Source of the DNA: Vitis vinifera
Lineage: Eukaryota > Streptophyta > Magnoliopsida > Vitales > Vitaceae
Direction of reading: 5' to 3'
NCBI RefSeq assembly: GCF_030704535.1
Contig: NC_081811.1
Coordinates: forward strand, 1,251,501 to 1,315,500
DNA length: 64,000 bases
Shown: piece after piece, positions 11,944 through 24,689 of the stretch
How positions within the stretch are numbered: the stretch's first letter is position 1
Layout: each line of letters starts with the position of its first letter
Notes under the pieces: generated by a model
Seen by the model: only the letters and a program-made list of their open reading frames with translations
What the model was told of the DNA's origin: nothing
Databases searched by the model: none
Program-made: the position numbers and the translations under genes

Positions 11944-13660
11944 TCAATCTCCCTCGTCACTTCCAAAGCTTAATTCTTTTGACTGTGTTGGCTCAACCTA
12001 TGTTTGAGCTCGAGCCTACTTAACAAGATGTCCGGGCGAAGTTCCGATGTGAGTTTCTAGACTCAGTTGATGAGAGGAAGTACCTTTAAAATGTTAAGGT
12101 TGTTATGATAGTGCCATGGGTTCTGGTAAACTTCATGAGTGTTATATCTGCTATTGGTTAACATTTCCTTTCTGATGGAACACTCAGGGACAATCTCAAT
12201 GGCTGTTCTGTACAAGTCCCATGCATGGGAGGGGGGATGAACTACCCAACTAGGATGTACCCACGCTGAATGAGGATTCATTGTAATCACTATTGAACAT
12301 CCATGAAAATCATTCTGCCTAGCCTTGATATGTTTCCTTTGCTATTGCACCTTGGTTTCTTCTTTAGGATTTCAAAAAATGATTTTTTTTTCTAGTGCTG
12401 TTGGAATTCAAATGTTCAAACCCAACATAAAACCCTCAATCCACTTTTTGTTCAGTTGGAAAGTCATTTCATATGATAATTAACCATGATAACTGTCACA
12501 AGCACAGAATTCATCCCAAATTTTTGGTGTTGTGTGGCCCTTACGAATCCCTTAAGCCAGTTCAAGAGTTGTATTGTTTGCTTCTACTCATGCCACCTTA
12601 TCATGCTCAGCAGTCCACTCTCTCGGTCATCTCACCTTTAGCGTTCTTGTGCCTCCAACCGTCATCCTCTTAGGATCTCATAGCCCTTACTTGGTCACTT
12701 GATAACACCAAGTGCTAGATCATGTAGAGCCCATGCAGGCCACACAATCCACTAATGTATGTATAGATGGCCCCATATGTGCCAAGTCCTCTTAGCCCAT
12801 ATGTTTTGTTACAATGTTTGCTTCTGTGTGTTGAGCCTCAATCCATAGTCTATGTCCATTACATCGTTGGCTTATGTATATTAACCTTGCTAATTCATTT
12901 TACTTGAGGCAAGCATAGTTCATGTTGTGTGCCACAACAGGACTCCATGACATTACACTTATGGACAGCACCACATTAATGACATTGTGTCAATGTGTGC
13001 ATGCTAGTAAGGCTTACCACAACCATTATCACCCATGTTCTAATGATATATAATGTTATACTTATATTTAATTTGTAAAATGAATAAAAAAAAATAGAAT
13101 ATACATTATTTTCCAATGTTTAAAGTAAAATTATATTGCATTTCAGTCTTTTCCATTTAAAAAAAATATGGAATTATGTTTAATAATATTCATGATTAAA
13201 ATATTTAAATTTAATAAATAAAACAAATTTATATTATATCATTCAATATATAAAAATAATTTATATATATATTAATTTTATTTTACCATATATTTTATAA
13301 ATATTTTTTAGTTCCTTTTTTAACCAAAAATTTAATTTTATAATAAAAATTTTATTTTATAAAATAAGTAATATAAAAATTGATAAAAAATAAATAAATT
13401 TATGATATATGAAATATGTATATCCTACGTCTTAACTTATGATTAGCGTATCATATGTAAAAGGAATATAAAAATAATAATAAATAATATATCACACCAC
13501 TTATCCTATATTTAATTAAATATGAGATAGAATAAAAAAATAATAATTTATTCTATCTCATTACCAACCAAACATAGATATGATATATTATTCCCCTTCT
13601 TACCCTATCCCATATTATATCTAATCAAACTGACATAACCTAAGTAATTAGAGGTATTCT
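11944..13660. other. Intergenic DNA after the ALP1-like gene
   Basis: The first ~1.1 kb has mixed composition and probably holds the ALP1-like 3' UTR. No coherent exon was found. From about 13030 to 13650 it is extremely AT-rich, with short palindromic pieces such as GATAGAATAA...TTATTCTATC that suggest a decayed small DNA transposon, but clear ends could not be placed. Confidence 0.5.
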
Positions 13661-16600
13661 TTTTACCTTCCAATTTGTTAACTCTTTTCTTTCAGCAGCT
13701 CAATCTCCCTACTTCTAGAATTACTTATATTTTCAAGGCTCTTACATGCTTCAATAAGCTCATGCACCTTCTCCTTGAACAATGCTTCATGAACAGTGGA
13801 GATCTGAAGTTCACCAAAGAATGTTGCTGCTTGAGTTTCCCATAGCTTAATCTCCATATTTTTCAGATTACTTCTGTTTTCAAGGCCCTCACATGCTTTG
13901 ATAAGCTCATGCACCTTCTCTTCAAAAAATGCTTCACGAAAAGTGGAGATTTGAAGTTCACTAAAGAATGCTGTTTCCCACAGTTCAACTTCATCTCTTC
14001 CCCTTTGCAAATCATGATTCAAGGTTTCCTCTCTTAACTTTAGCTTCTTCAATTTCTTCACACAACTTCAACAATTTGGCCTCCAAACCCCTATTTACTT
14101 CACGAAGGCATCCATTCTCCTTTTGATGATCATTCTCTTCATATAGTTTTAGGATCTGCTTCTCCCGATCTTCTCTTATCACCTTAACCTCATCACATTC
14201 ACTCTTTACAACTTCCACTGTTTTATGCAACTCCACCTTCTCATCCTGCAAAGCACTGAGCTTCTGGCATGCTTCAAGAAGTTCCGTTTCCTTCCCAGAC
14301 GATATATCCCTTCCATTTTCAATTTCATGATTCAACTGATCAGCGAAAGAATTGACAGTGTTCAGCTCATTCTCTGACTTCTCCAGTGAGTCCTTGAGAT
14401 GAAAATTCTCCATTTCTACCATTCCCAACTTCCCCTCCATTGTCCTCACCTTCTCCTCAAGGGCATAGTTCACATTATGAAGTTCCTCAAGATTTTGACC
14501 AAGCTCTTTTAGTTGAACAGATTCTCAGTGATAAAGTCTTTGAAAATCAAAGAAAGGTTACTTAGAGATATTGTTTCACCAAAGACAACCCAATTTTCTT
14601 CTTCTAGGATGCGTTTCTCCTCCTCCAAGGATAAGAACTTCTTTGACAAAGATCTTTTTTCTTCAAGCATCAAAGAATTCTCTTTCTGCAAATTTCCATG
14701 AACTAGCCCCTTGCAATTCCAACAGCTTTCCTTGCAGAATCTCTATTTCAGCTGTCAGAACTTTCTCTTTGTGATCACCCTCCCTTACTTTCAACCTCAA
14801 TTTTTCATTCACCTTCAGAAGTTGGTGGGTCTCACTCTGCAATGATGAGATCTGCTCACTCCTGATCCTGAACCCTTCATCAAGGGTGTTTCTTTCTGTT
14901 GCAAGCTCTGTTGCTTCCAGGCCCAGTTGCTCCAGCACTATAACAAGAACTAACTTCTGACATAGGGTGTCACTACAATATAGTATCACCTTATCCACTA
15001 ACACCATAGATGGCACCAATTGGTGATGTATTTGAAAGCGACACCAAAGTAGATAAATGGTGACATATTCAGAAACGACATCATATATTTTTAGTGATGC
15101 TTAATTTGATATAAAGCTGTGTGAGATACATAAAGTGTCATATTAAATGCATCATCTTTGAGTTATGATGTCACGTTAAATGCATCACTTTTGAGTTATA
15201 GTATCACATCATTGTAAATGATTATAGAAGATATGGTTGTTTTTTTGTTGATTAACCTATAGAATTTTGTAATGCTTATTAATAAATAAGATTAACGTGT
15301 GTAAATTTTGTTCATAAATATAATAATTATATTACATTTAACATATATTTTCGTAATGTTTATGAATTAACTTATAATACATTACATCATCCACTAATAT
15401 TTGTATATCAAATGTTTACAAAACGATAGTACATCAAACACTACAAACCCACCAAAACTAAAAAAAGAAAAGTGAATACACATTAAAACATGATTTAGAA
15501 ATGTTAAGTCTCCCAACATTCATCGATACCTGCATTTCATATGCATAAAAAAGGCTAACCATAAAATGACACAAGAGTTGCATCCAAAAACCCAAAATTC
15601 TAAATTCCAAATAAAGTAACATTTATGTCGTATAATATATGACATAAGAGTCACATCTAAAAACTCAAATCTTGTTGTCTCTTTCTCATTTCTTTTTATT
15701 CTTCATACTGTCTCCCAAGAGTGTATACCTGCATTTTATAGTTTAATGAGTTTTAGAGTTCTTATTGAAAATAAAAATGTGATATTATAAAAAATAAACA
15801 AATCTAAGTACTAATGTTTTCTTTTTTCTTTTTCCTATTTTGATATAAAAATACCTCATAAAGAATAAGTAATGTTATACAATATCAATGGAAAATTTAT
15901 GTAACAACTAAGGTACTCACCATGCATGATTACAATACATCAACATGATTCATGATTAGTTATAATACAAAAGTAATTCATTCTCCTCTAATTTCATCAA
16001 ATTTTACTTGAGAATATGTTTTTTGTCATCAAATTAAAATCAAATGAGAATAACATTAATATCACAATAATCGGAAGTATGGAACTATGTACAATTCATT
16101 AAATGAGTAAAATCTTTAATGCAATAACCGTAGAATCAACAATTATCTCTTTAATGAATCTCATAACAAAGTAGTTGCATTTAAACTCAAATAAAAACAA
16201 TTCAAGAAAATAAAAAATAAATCAAAACTATAAATCAAAATATAAATTTAAAATTTTAGAAAATACTAATCTTCCACTTAAAATCTACCCTTTTTAAATT
16301 TATTTTTTATAATTCATTACACTTTTAAAAATCATTTTTAACATCTAATTCTTCTTATATTTTTTTATTTCTTGGAAGGATTTTCTTAATTTCAATATTT
16401 TTTTAATGTTCATTTTGTAAAATAACAATGTCCATTAAATTTCATCTCAATTATATAAAATAAAATTTTAGTAACAAAATATAAAAATGTTTTCAACTAC
16501 TAGTATGACAGGACATGATATTATAACAAGCATGAAAATTGTGTATATAAGATAAACAAAAACCTAATTCATTATTAAGAAATGTTAAGAGAAAAATTAG

Positions 16601-16810
16601 TATGAGAAAGAATTAAAGAATCTTTCATAAAAATTATTGATTTTTAAGTCATAACTCCAATTGATTTTTTTTTCTAAGTAAAATAATTAATAAAAAAAAT
16701 TGGATAAGAAAAATATGTTCAAATAAAAATAATAATAAAATAAAAGCATCAAAGGAAAAAATATTCAATATTTTAAATTTTTTACTTTTAATATTCTTTA
16801 GATCAATAAA

Positions 16811-17600
16811 TTATCAAACATCTTTTTCAGAAAAAAAAAAAAAATGAAGAGTTTTATGGAAGAAATTGGAAAAAAATTATAATAAAATGATTTTATAGAA
16901 ATTTCCTAACCATGAAAGGAAAATTTCATCATCATTCTCAAATTACTTCAAAGTTTGGTCAATGTATATAAAAACAATAAGAAAAAAAAGGCAAAATTAA
17001 AACATATTTTTAGAATCCTTTTGCGGGAGATGACAATATTAAGAATAATTTTCTCAAAAATTATTTTCCAAATATCATCAACCAATATCCTCATCACAAC
17101 ATACTATAATATTCTTATAAAATAAACAAACAGTCCAATAAAAGGAAATTTCATAGAAAATCAAAAGAAAATTATCAAACATCTTCTTAAAAAAAAAAAA
17201 AAAGGATAAAGGAAGAGTTTTATAGAAGGAATTGAAAAAATTATGAAATAAAAGGATTTTATAGAAATTTTCTAACCTTGAAAGGAAAATTTCATCATCA
17301 ATCTCAAATTACTCTAAATTTTGGTCAATGAGTATAAAAACAATAAGAAAAGAAGGTAAAAGCAAAAAACAAAAAAAAAAAATTGTTAATTCCAACATTC
17401 CAAACCGACTCCAACATGATATGGAAAGTATTTCTTTTTTCCTTTTGTGGGAGATGATAATGTTGAGAATAATTTTCTAAAAAATTAATTTTCAAATATC
17501 ACCAATCAATATTCTCATCACAATAGACTATAATATTCCTTGAAAACAAACAAAAAGTCTCATCAAATGAAATTTCTTGCAAGATCAAAAGAAAATTTTA
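16811..17600. repeat. Tandem duplication, ~361-bp period, inside the CACTA element
   Basis: Two diverged units begin at ATTATCAAACATCTT near 16810 and 17171. Each carries the same run of landmarks: an A-tract, GAAAGGAAAATTTCATCATC, TTGGTCAATG and GGGAGATGA. Differences include indels, so the duplication is not recent. Confidence 0.7.
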
Positions 17601-18318
17601 TATTGTAAAATGTTTATCTCTCATTTTGAGTATGAAAAATATTAAAAAATCATTCATTTTTCTTATTTTCATTTATTTTGGGGTTTATGGGTTTAACAAT
17701 GAAACAGAAGATATGGTGAAATGTTAAACCTAGTTTTTACTTTCCTACAACTCAATAAAAAAACACTATTTACACAATTCATATTACAGATATATCAAAT
17801 CAATGAATATAAATCAATTGTACTAATAAAGATTTTGATATTAATAAAAAAAATGAAAATAATAGATAGAAGAGATTTTGGGTTACCTGAGAGTCAGTTG
17901 TGTGTTAACTATGGGTGTGAGAAGAGGTAAAAGAAAATTTTGGTTAGAGTTATGGAATGAGATTTTTTTTTGGATTGTGGGTATGGGAAAACAATGACTT
18001 TTTTATATACTATCATTATTCTCAAAGTGACCCCATTAAGTTATAATATTTTTTAAAAAAATTATTTTATATGGTGTCACTTTTCGAAAATTGACACTAT
18101 AAACCTAAAATTAATATCATCAATCCTAATTGAAAATTTTTATATGATGTGTCATTGATTGGAGCCAAAATATGTGCTCTAATGAGCTCTTCTTGGATTC
18201 CATTATATACATACTATATATCGTTTCGAAGCTCGGGAAGTCAGGAGTCCAACGCTTGAAACAATTTGCAAATTAGAACTGAAATGAAGAAGTTATGGTC
18301 ATTTGAAGACAACTGCAC

Positions 18319-19562
18319 TATGAAACCAAGGTTTGGTTAATCTTGATTTTGATGATAACAAAACAAGGTTTAGAACTAATGACTACATTTTAAGTGTGAT
18401 TAGGCAAGAGTTTTTTAAGACCAAAGCTTCTTAAGATCTCTTTGTAAGGTTGTTAGTGCACTAGGACTTTCATGCATTTCATTCTTTATTTATGCACCAA
18501 AATCATCCAAGAGTAATATTGTTTTAAATATCTTAAGAATTGGATGATTTCATGTTTTCAACTAAAACCTTGTGTTAAATGATTTTCAAACTTGTGTTAA
18601 AAGGTTTTAAGTTGAAAAAGGTTGAGTGTTGAGCCAAAAGAATGGCTCAACCGGTTCAACCAGTCGACCGGTTGTGCTCGTCCAGTCGAGGACCGATTGA
18701 GGGAGACCAAAAAGTTTCTCTCTCCCAGTGGCCTTCTCTTCCCGGTTAAGGTTGAACCTCAACTGGTTGAGGTCCGGTCGAGGACCGGTCGAGGATTGGT
18801 TGAGGATCGGTTGAGGTCCGATTGAGGCCCAATGGTCACTTTTCCTAACGGTTAGTCAACCGGTTGACCCCTAACTCGACTGGTCGAACCCCCAACGGCT
18901 AGTATGACTTTTTTCTTCTATAAAAAGGCTCCAAACTTCATTGTTTCATAAGCTAAACCTTCCCAAATCTTTCTTGATTATATTTGAGCCTTGGAAGAGT
19001 ATTTTTTTAGTGCACCATTATTCCAAAACTTGCATATATTTAATGCACCATTCAATCCTAGTTTCTCTTGTATCATTTGAGCTTAAAGTTCTTGTGCTAG
19101 GATTTTTGAGAGATCATTTTATTTGTAAATCTTTGAGAGGAATTTTCTCAAGTGAAGGGTATCACTTGAGAGGTTGTTCAAGAGTGGGATAACTCTTGAG
19201 AAGTGTAAAGGGTGCTTGGAGCCAAAAGTCCAAGAGGGTGAATTGGAACCATAATCCAATTGTAAAGAGATTGGAAGCTTGGTTGAAGCTTCAAGATAGT
19301 GGAACCCTCACTCGATTAAGAGGTTGAGGAGAGTAGACGTAGGCAAGGAAGTGTCGAACCACTATAAACTCTCGTGTTTGCACTCTCTCTTCCCTAACTC
19401 TTTTAAATTATATGCAATTGTCTTTATTTTGTTTATTATATACTTGTATATAATTGTCCCTTATTTTTGCTTAGTTTAAATTTGTGAAAAAGAGACCATC
19501 ACCCTATTTACCCCCCCTCTAGGGTGATTACCATAGTTTGGAGTAGTCTCAAATTCCTAACA
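18319..19562. mobile_element. Probable solo LTR, 1244 bp, nested within another LTR
   Basis: It is flanked by an exact 5-bp duplication TGCAC (18314-18318 and 19563-19567). It starts TATGAAACC rather than the usual TG and ends CCTAACA. Its end region with a C-run and TCTAGGGTG resembles Copia LTR ends. At 18640-18880 it is rich in repeats of the kind CCGGTTGA / CGGTCGAGG, a pattern I associate with grape LTRs. No internal coding region remains. Confidence 0.58.
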
Positions 19563-19590
19563 TGCACCAAGCTAGAGGGTCATTTCGAAA

Positions 19591-19795
19591 TTCAACTTAT
19601 GATTTCGAAATCCACTTCGAAATGACACCAATTTCAAATTCACCCACTGCAACTTTGATGTTCCGCCTCCTCTACCTCGGGAATTGCATCTATTCAACTT
19701 ATGAATTCGAAATCCACTTCAAAATGACACCAATTTCGAATTCACCCACTGCCACTTTGATGTTTCGCCTCCTCTACCTTGGGAATTGCATCTAG
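19591..19795 (+). repeat. Tandem duplication, two 102-bp units
   Basis: Units begin TTCAACTTATGA at 19591 and 19693. They are about 95% identical and preserve one open frame, so a 34-residue pattern repeats. It sits just after the nested LTR and inside the outer LTR-like region. Confidence 0.8.
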
Positions 19796-21285
19796 GGCAC
19801 TCCATCCGCCCTAAGTGGATCCCACACGACTAGAAATCACCATTTTATTATTTTTAAATCATTTTTAGGAAATTATTTTGTAATAAGTGGCCAATGAGAG
19901 TGTGTCACATGTTAGATAATTGATGATATTATATAAACTCTCTCAATTCTAGGTTTTAGAAATCTTGGATTTGTTTCTGGAAAGTTTGACATTGAAGGTG
20001 GAAGAAGACGAGAACTTTGGTTTGTTTTCTTTTTCTTCTTTATTAAATATATTGTTTTTAGTTTTTTTTATTCAAATTATGGATTTTTACCCTATTATGG
20101 ATTGTGAATGTGACATCATCCCCATGAGAAGCTAAGAGCCAACTTGGGGCTTAAAGCATGAAAACCTAAGGGTTAGGAAACCTATAGGGACAATGAGTAA
20201 ATTATTGTAACAATGAGATTAATTATTGTTTGGGCAACAATTTATCATTTTTTTATCCAATCCCTGTGAGTTCATTTAGGGAATGATACAGTAGGTTATT
20301 ACTTGATACTAGTGATTCTTGGTAATTCTTGATCATTAGTTATCCTCGTCTTCTCTACCGTTATTTGCCCCTAAACAAAGCTATAAGGAGTAGGAATGGT
20401 TAAAAAGTCAAATCTTAAATTGATAATCAATCTCATTCATTTGATGGTTTTAGGAATCTGTTTTAAAAAGGAAAAATTAGGTTTCGGATGCAATTTTGAG
20501 TTATAGAACTCAACTTGATTGTGAGTGGCCAAGGATCCCAAAACCCTAAGATCATATTACTTAAAAGACCCTTGTTTTCTCTAATTTCTATACCCTAGGT
20601 TGGATTGTGGAAAACCCCAAACTTGAATCAATTGAATTTAAAATCAATATTCATTTTTTTATTAATTTAATTTCTTTTACTTAGTTTCACATTATTCACA
20701 TATTGTTTTTCATTTTAGGATTTAAACAAAAGCAATTCATTTATTCTAGTATTGACAATTTCCATAAGTCAGTCATTGAGGACGATACCCGGAATACTAT
20801 AAAAGTCATAGTGACTCTTTCTCTAATTTTTTTTCTTGACCAGAGTTGCTACGTAAAAAGGCTAAGTATTTTGGTACAATAGAGAAGTTCGGTCAGTCAC
20901 CTTTATGGATTTTAAGCTATATGGTGTCATTATTTTAAAAGTGACACCATAAATTATTTTTGTTGTAGTGTTCATTTTGTGTTTTACAGAGAACTTTTTG
21001 TATTTTCTAGTTGACATATGATATCATTCAGGATTGTTTGATCTTAATCAATCTTATTTTCAGCCCTATGCTCTACATCAGTATCAAGTGCCCTCAATAC
21101 ATGACACATCCCCATTCTCATCATTTTTACTTCATCAAACAAGGACTTAACTTGCACCTATTGCTCAAGATTTTCATGTTCTAATTCAAAAATTATTTTC
21201 TCTGACAATTTGGACACCTTTGAGAGTTTATGGCACTTAGTTGACAAAGAGATTATTTGCTGCCAGCTCATGTACACATTTTTGA

Positions 21286-21760
21286 CAATATATTTTTAGT
21301 GCATTACATTTAACAAGGGGCAAACTTGCCCTAGTGGTAAGATGAGTTGAACCCCAAAGTTCAAGTCCCCTCAACGGCAAAAAGAGGCATTTTTGAGGGG
21401 GCACCTTCTTCCATGGTCATAGTTGAGGTGGCGGGACGAGTGGTCTTGGAAATAGGTAGAATGGGGTGGTATGGGAGCAAAAGGGAGGTGGTTGCACTGA
21501 TGTTGACCATTGGATATACATCGCTTCCATGGTCGTAGCCTTAAAAAAAAATTGAGGAAATGGGGAGACAAGTGGTTTTGGAAATAGGTGGAATGGGGTG
21601 GTACGGGAGCAAAAGACAGGGTGGGGGGACCAGTGGTCCTGGGAATGAGGTGATACAAAAGGAGAGAGAAAAATGGTGAGTGACACTTGGAGTTTAATCG
21701 AGTTTAAAATCTAAGAATAAAATAAAATTTAAAATTAAAATTAAAATAAAATAAAATTAG
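21286..21760. repeat. Repeat block with tRNA-like A/B boxes and diverged tandem units
   Basis: After the NET1 fragment ends, CCCTAGTGGTAAGATG (near 21330) and AGTTCAAGTCCCC (near 21358) resemble polymerase III A and B boxes at a plausible spacing, as in SINE heads. Two units with GGAAATAGGT-GAATGGGGTGGTA follow at about 21450 and 21575, with a weaker third. The block ends in an A-rich tract at 21717-21760. It could be a SINE-like retroposon, but the ends were not defined. Confidence 0.35.
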
Positions 21761-22000
21761 GATAAATTTTGGTATCGTCAAACATACTCCTATTTGAATC
21801 CCTACCAACTTGATCTTATTGCCCCTAGCAACAAACATGCATAAACCATTTCACGAAGTATGTGTCCAGATAACCCAAAATATCAATAGTTAGCTCCCGG
21901 TCTTCCGGTCAAAAAACAACGTCAATGAAGACATGTAGGTGCACTATTATGCGGTGAGGATTGTAACTTTCCATGAATTTCCCATTTGTCACTCAACAAC

Positions 22001-22240
22001 GAAACTTTGCTTATTTCTTTTTTTGAGGATCGACGAATAAAATGGTATAGAAAGTTTGCGATGTTTTTATGAGGATCGACGAAACTTTGCTTATGACTTT
22101 TTTTGAGGATTGACGAGTCAAATGGTACAGAAAGTTTGTGATGTTTTATGAGGATTGACGAAACTTTGCTTATTTCTTTTTTCGAGGATCGACGAGTCAA
22201 ATGGTATAGGAAGTTTCCGATGTTTTATGGGTAAGAGACC
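22001..22240. repeat. Three tandem ~80-bp units
   Basis: GAAACTTTGCTTAT begins units at 22001, 22081 and 22160. Each unit carries GAGGATCGACGA-type motifs, ATGGTA-AGAAAGTTT and GATGTTTTATG. Identity between units is high. No coding sense was found. Confidence 0.85.
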
Positions 22241-22336
22241 TTCATGGGGGCCACTAGTTTTATCTTTAAACATGTGTCTCGATTATGTGACAATTGGAGA
22301 TTAATTACATTTCATTATCTTATCTTTATTTTGAAG

Positions 22337-22505
22337 ATTTGGCTCACTTAATGAAGCATTTTCACAACCATATCCTGCAACTTGTAGGATTAATTTGAAA
22401 GCACCATTTCAATCAAAGTTTGACACATCAGTCTTGACTTGTTACTATTTTTATTTTAATAATTGATTTTGAGACATATAAAATTTATTTGAAGTATTGG
22501 AGACA
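22337..22505. repeat. Right copy of the segmental-duplication flank
   Basis: It matches 1-175. It marks the left visible edge of the second duplicated block, about 3.4 kb before the SULTR-B start codon, against about 1.8 kb in the first block. Confidence 0.85.
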
Positions 22506-24556
22506 TTTAAACTTTCAAAAAAAAAAAAAAAAACAACAACAACAACAAAATAAGAAAGAAACTTATGCAACTCCTTATTTGGAAAAAATATGTCTACAAA
22601 AATCGAGTTCAGGTATGGTGGTAAGTCATAGCACCCCTTTAAACCTATATACATATGATTTCTACTAAATGAATTAAAGGAATTGTAACGATTAATTAAT
22701 TAATCATGAATACCAAGATTAAATGAACAAATCAATATATACAAAAATGATGATAAAATCTAATTACAAGAATGTACAAAATAAATGACAAGAGAATTAT
22801 ATAAAATTATTTACTAAACTAATTAAAAAAATTTCAAAAAATTAATTTTCAAGAAATTTCAAAGGACTTTATTAAAAACAATTTTGAATTAATGAGTCCA
22901 ATTTATTTATTTACAAAAAAAGTTTCAAATTTATTTTCAACAAATGATTTGATTTAAATTTATTTGTATCCAATTTTCAAAAAGGTTATTTACACTCATG
23001 GTCATTAAAAGAATTTATAAAAAAATTCAAATTGACTTTGTTTACAATAAAAAGATTTTTTTATTTATTTTGTTAGAAAGAAAATAAGAATTTTTATAAC
23101 TTTATTTATAAAATTATTTCAATTTGATTTTATTTACAAAGGGAATTATTTTCTTTACAAACTTTATTTATGAAAATATTTTCAATCCAATTTTATTAAA
23201 AAAAAAAATTTTTACAACTTCAATTTGCAAAACATGACCCTCATCCTATTCTTATTAAAAAAATTATTGAAATCCTTTATTTCTAAAAATTACTTTGAAT
23301 CTCATTTTAATTAAGAAAATAAAAATTATTTTTAAAAAAAATATTTTTTGGGACAATTTTATTAAAAAATAATTTTTGGGACAATTTTATTTACAAATCA
23401 ATTTTCTAGACAACTTGTACTAAACAAATAAATTTTTGGACAGTTATCATTAAAAACAACTTCTCAAATTTTGTCACAAACAATTTTTTTTTTTTCCTAA
23501 AAACATTTTTACGGACTTTCCTAAAAACATTTTTATGAATTTTTATTAAGAAGAATATTTTAGAATTATTATTTTATTAAAACATATTTAATGAATTGTT
23601 CTTCTTATTTAAACAAAATTTCTGATTTGTTCAATATTCAATTTTATACACAATGAATAAACATATACAAGTAAATATTTTTAAAAATCGATAAAAATAA
23701 AATCAAATAATAGTGAGAAATAAAATATGTACCCAAATAAACCTATAATAAGGTTAATGTTTTCCTATAGCTTTCCAAGTTTCATTTTCTTCTACGAAAT
23801 TTAATACTCCACGTATCATAAATTCGTACTTAACTAACAAAATCTCAAAGCGAATAGTGGAATAGGTCCATGCAAAAATAAAAATAAGACAAATGTAAAT
23901 ATTCAGAAATGTACAAAGTTCAAAACAAATATTGAAATCCAAATTCAAACTTCAAATTAGTCCAACAAATTTCATTAATTAAAAATGGGTCCAAATTAGC
24001 AAATATTACCCAATAGAAATATCTTACATGTCATACACCCTACTCGAAAATTTTAAATTAATAATCAAAATATAAATACAATCAACCAAATCTAAAATTT
24101 GATACATTAAAATAAATTCAATTATGTCTAAATTTAATATCTTATAATTCAAGTCTAATTTAATATACAAATTCAAAATAATATCCAAAATATATCACAA
24201 TTATCTCATGCCCAAATTAAATATTTTTTTTAAAAAAAACTCATATAAATTATAAACTAATCTAACAAATTTCACCAAAAAAAAAAACTCAAATTCCATA
24301 TTAATTCATCCATCCAAATCTCACAAAGAATAATTATTATTACAATCAAAGCAAGAAAAAAAAATAAAGATAAAACAAAATGAATTTACACCTTGTTGGA
24401 GACTACGAAGGAAATTTGGGGCAAGCAGTGGTTGGAAGGGCAAATAATGGTCTGACAAATGAAGAAAAGACAAAAATACAAAAGGGAGAAATGGGGGAAG
24501 AAAAGACAAAAAAAAAAAGGAGAGTGGGGAGGGCGGTAGAAGTAGCGTGTGTGGAA

Positions 24557-24680
24557 GGAAGACTACGAAGCGAAAAATTCCATCACCATCACTGGAAGAC
24601 TACGAAGCGAAAAATTCCATCACCATCACTGGAAGACTACGAAGCTCCATCACCATCACTGGAAGGAAGACTACGAAGTG
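24557..24680 (+). repeat. 37-bp tandem array, about 3.5 units
   Basis: Units starting GGAAGACTACGAAG lie at 24557, 24594 and 24631 (the third shortened to 30 bp), with a partial unit at 24665. Each ends CCATCACCATCACT. The array runs directly into sequence like the SULTR 5' leader. Confidence 0.85.
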
Positions 24681-24689
24681 AAAAAACCC

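Larger units (their letters stand above)
18156..20895. mobile_element. Possible solo LTR nested in the CACTA element
   Basis: The sequence from TGATTGGAGCC (18156) to CGGTCA (20895) is flanked by GTCAT and GTCAC, a near-match 5-bp duplication. Removing the second LTR nested within it leaves about 1.49 kb. Its right part resembles Gypsy-type LTRs of dicots by style, but no gag-pol is present. The boundaries are inferred and could be off. Confidence 0.42.
14971..20970. mobile_element. Non-autonomous CACTA (En/Spm-type) element, ~6.0 kb
   Basis: The element starts CACTACAATA and ends TTTTGTTGTAGTG, giving CACTACAA inverted ends. Near both ends are many copies of GTGTCAC / GTGACAC-type subterminal motifs, another CACTA hallmark. 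No transposase frame is visible; the inside is AT-rich filler plus two nested LTR pieces. It interrupts the NET1 pseudogene. The expected 3-bp target duplication is not clean (TGT left, TTC right). About 17 bp of NET1 sequence is missing and about 10 unrelated bases are present at the left edge. Confidence 0.72.
13661..21285 (-). pseudogene. NET1 pseudogene fragment, split by a CACTA element
   Basis: The pieces 13661-14960 and 20971-21285 match 35056-36696 of the intact NET1 gene, same orientation, at high nucleotide identity. Only ~1.6 kb of the coiled-coil part of the large second exon is present. The actin-binding N-terminus, the C-terminus and both introns are missing. The frame is broken several times: for example an extra base near 14034 and a lost T near 14522, each seen by direct comparison with the intact copy. 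A ~6 kb transposon then separates the two halves. It lies 3' of SULTR-A on the opposite strand, the same relation that intact NET1 has to SULTR-B, so it is best read as the remnant of a duplicated SULTR-NET1 block. Confidence 0.9.

Noticed and set aside
14012-15019. Several NET1-like frames treated as separate small genes
   Set aside because: They are frame-shifted pieces of one pseudogene, shown by alignment with the intact gene.
22001-22240. Regular repeats considered as a CRISPR array
   Set aside because: Units are contiguous with no unique spacers, and the sequence is plant nuclear DNA.
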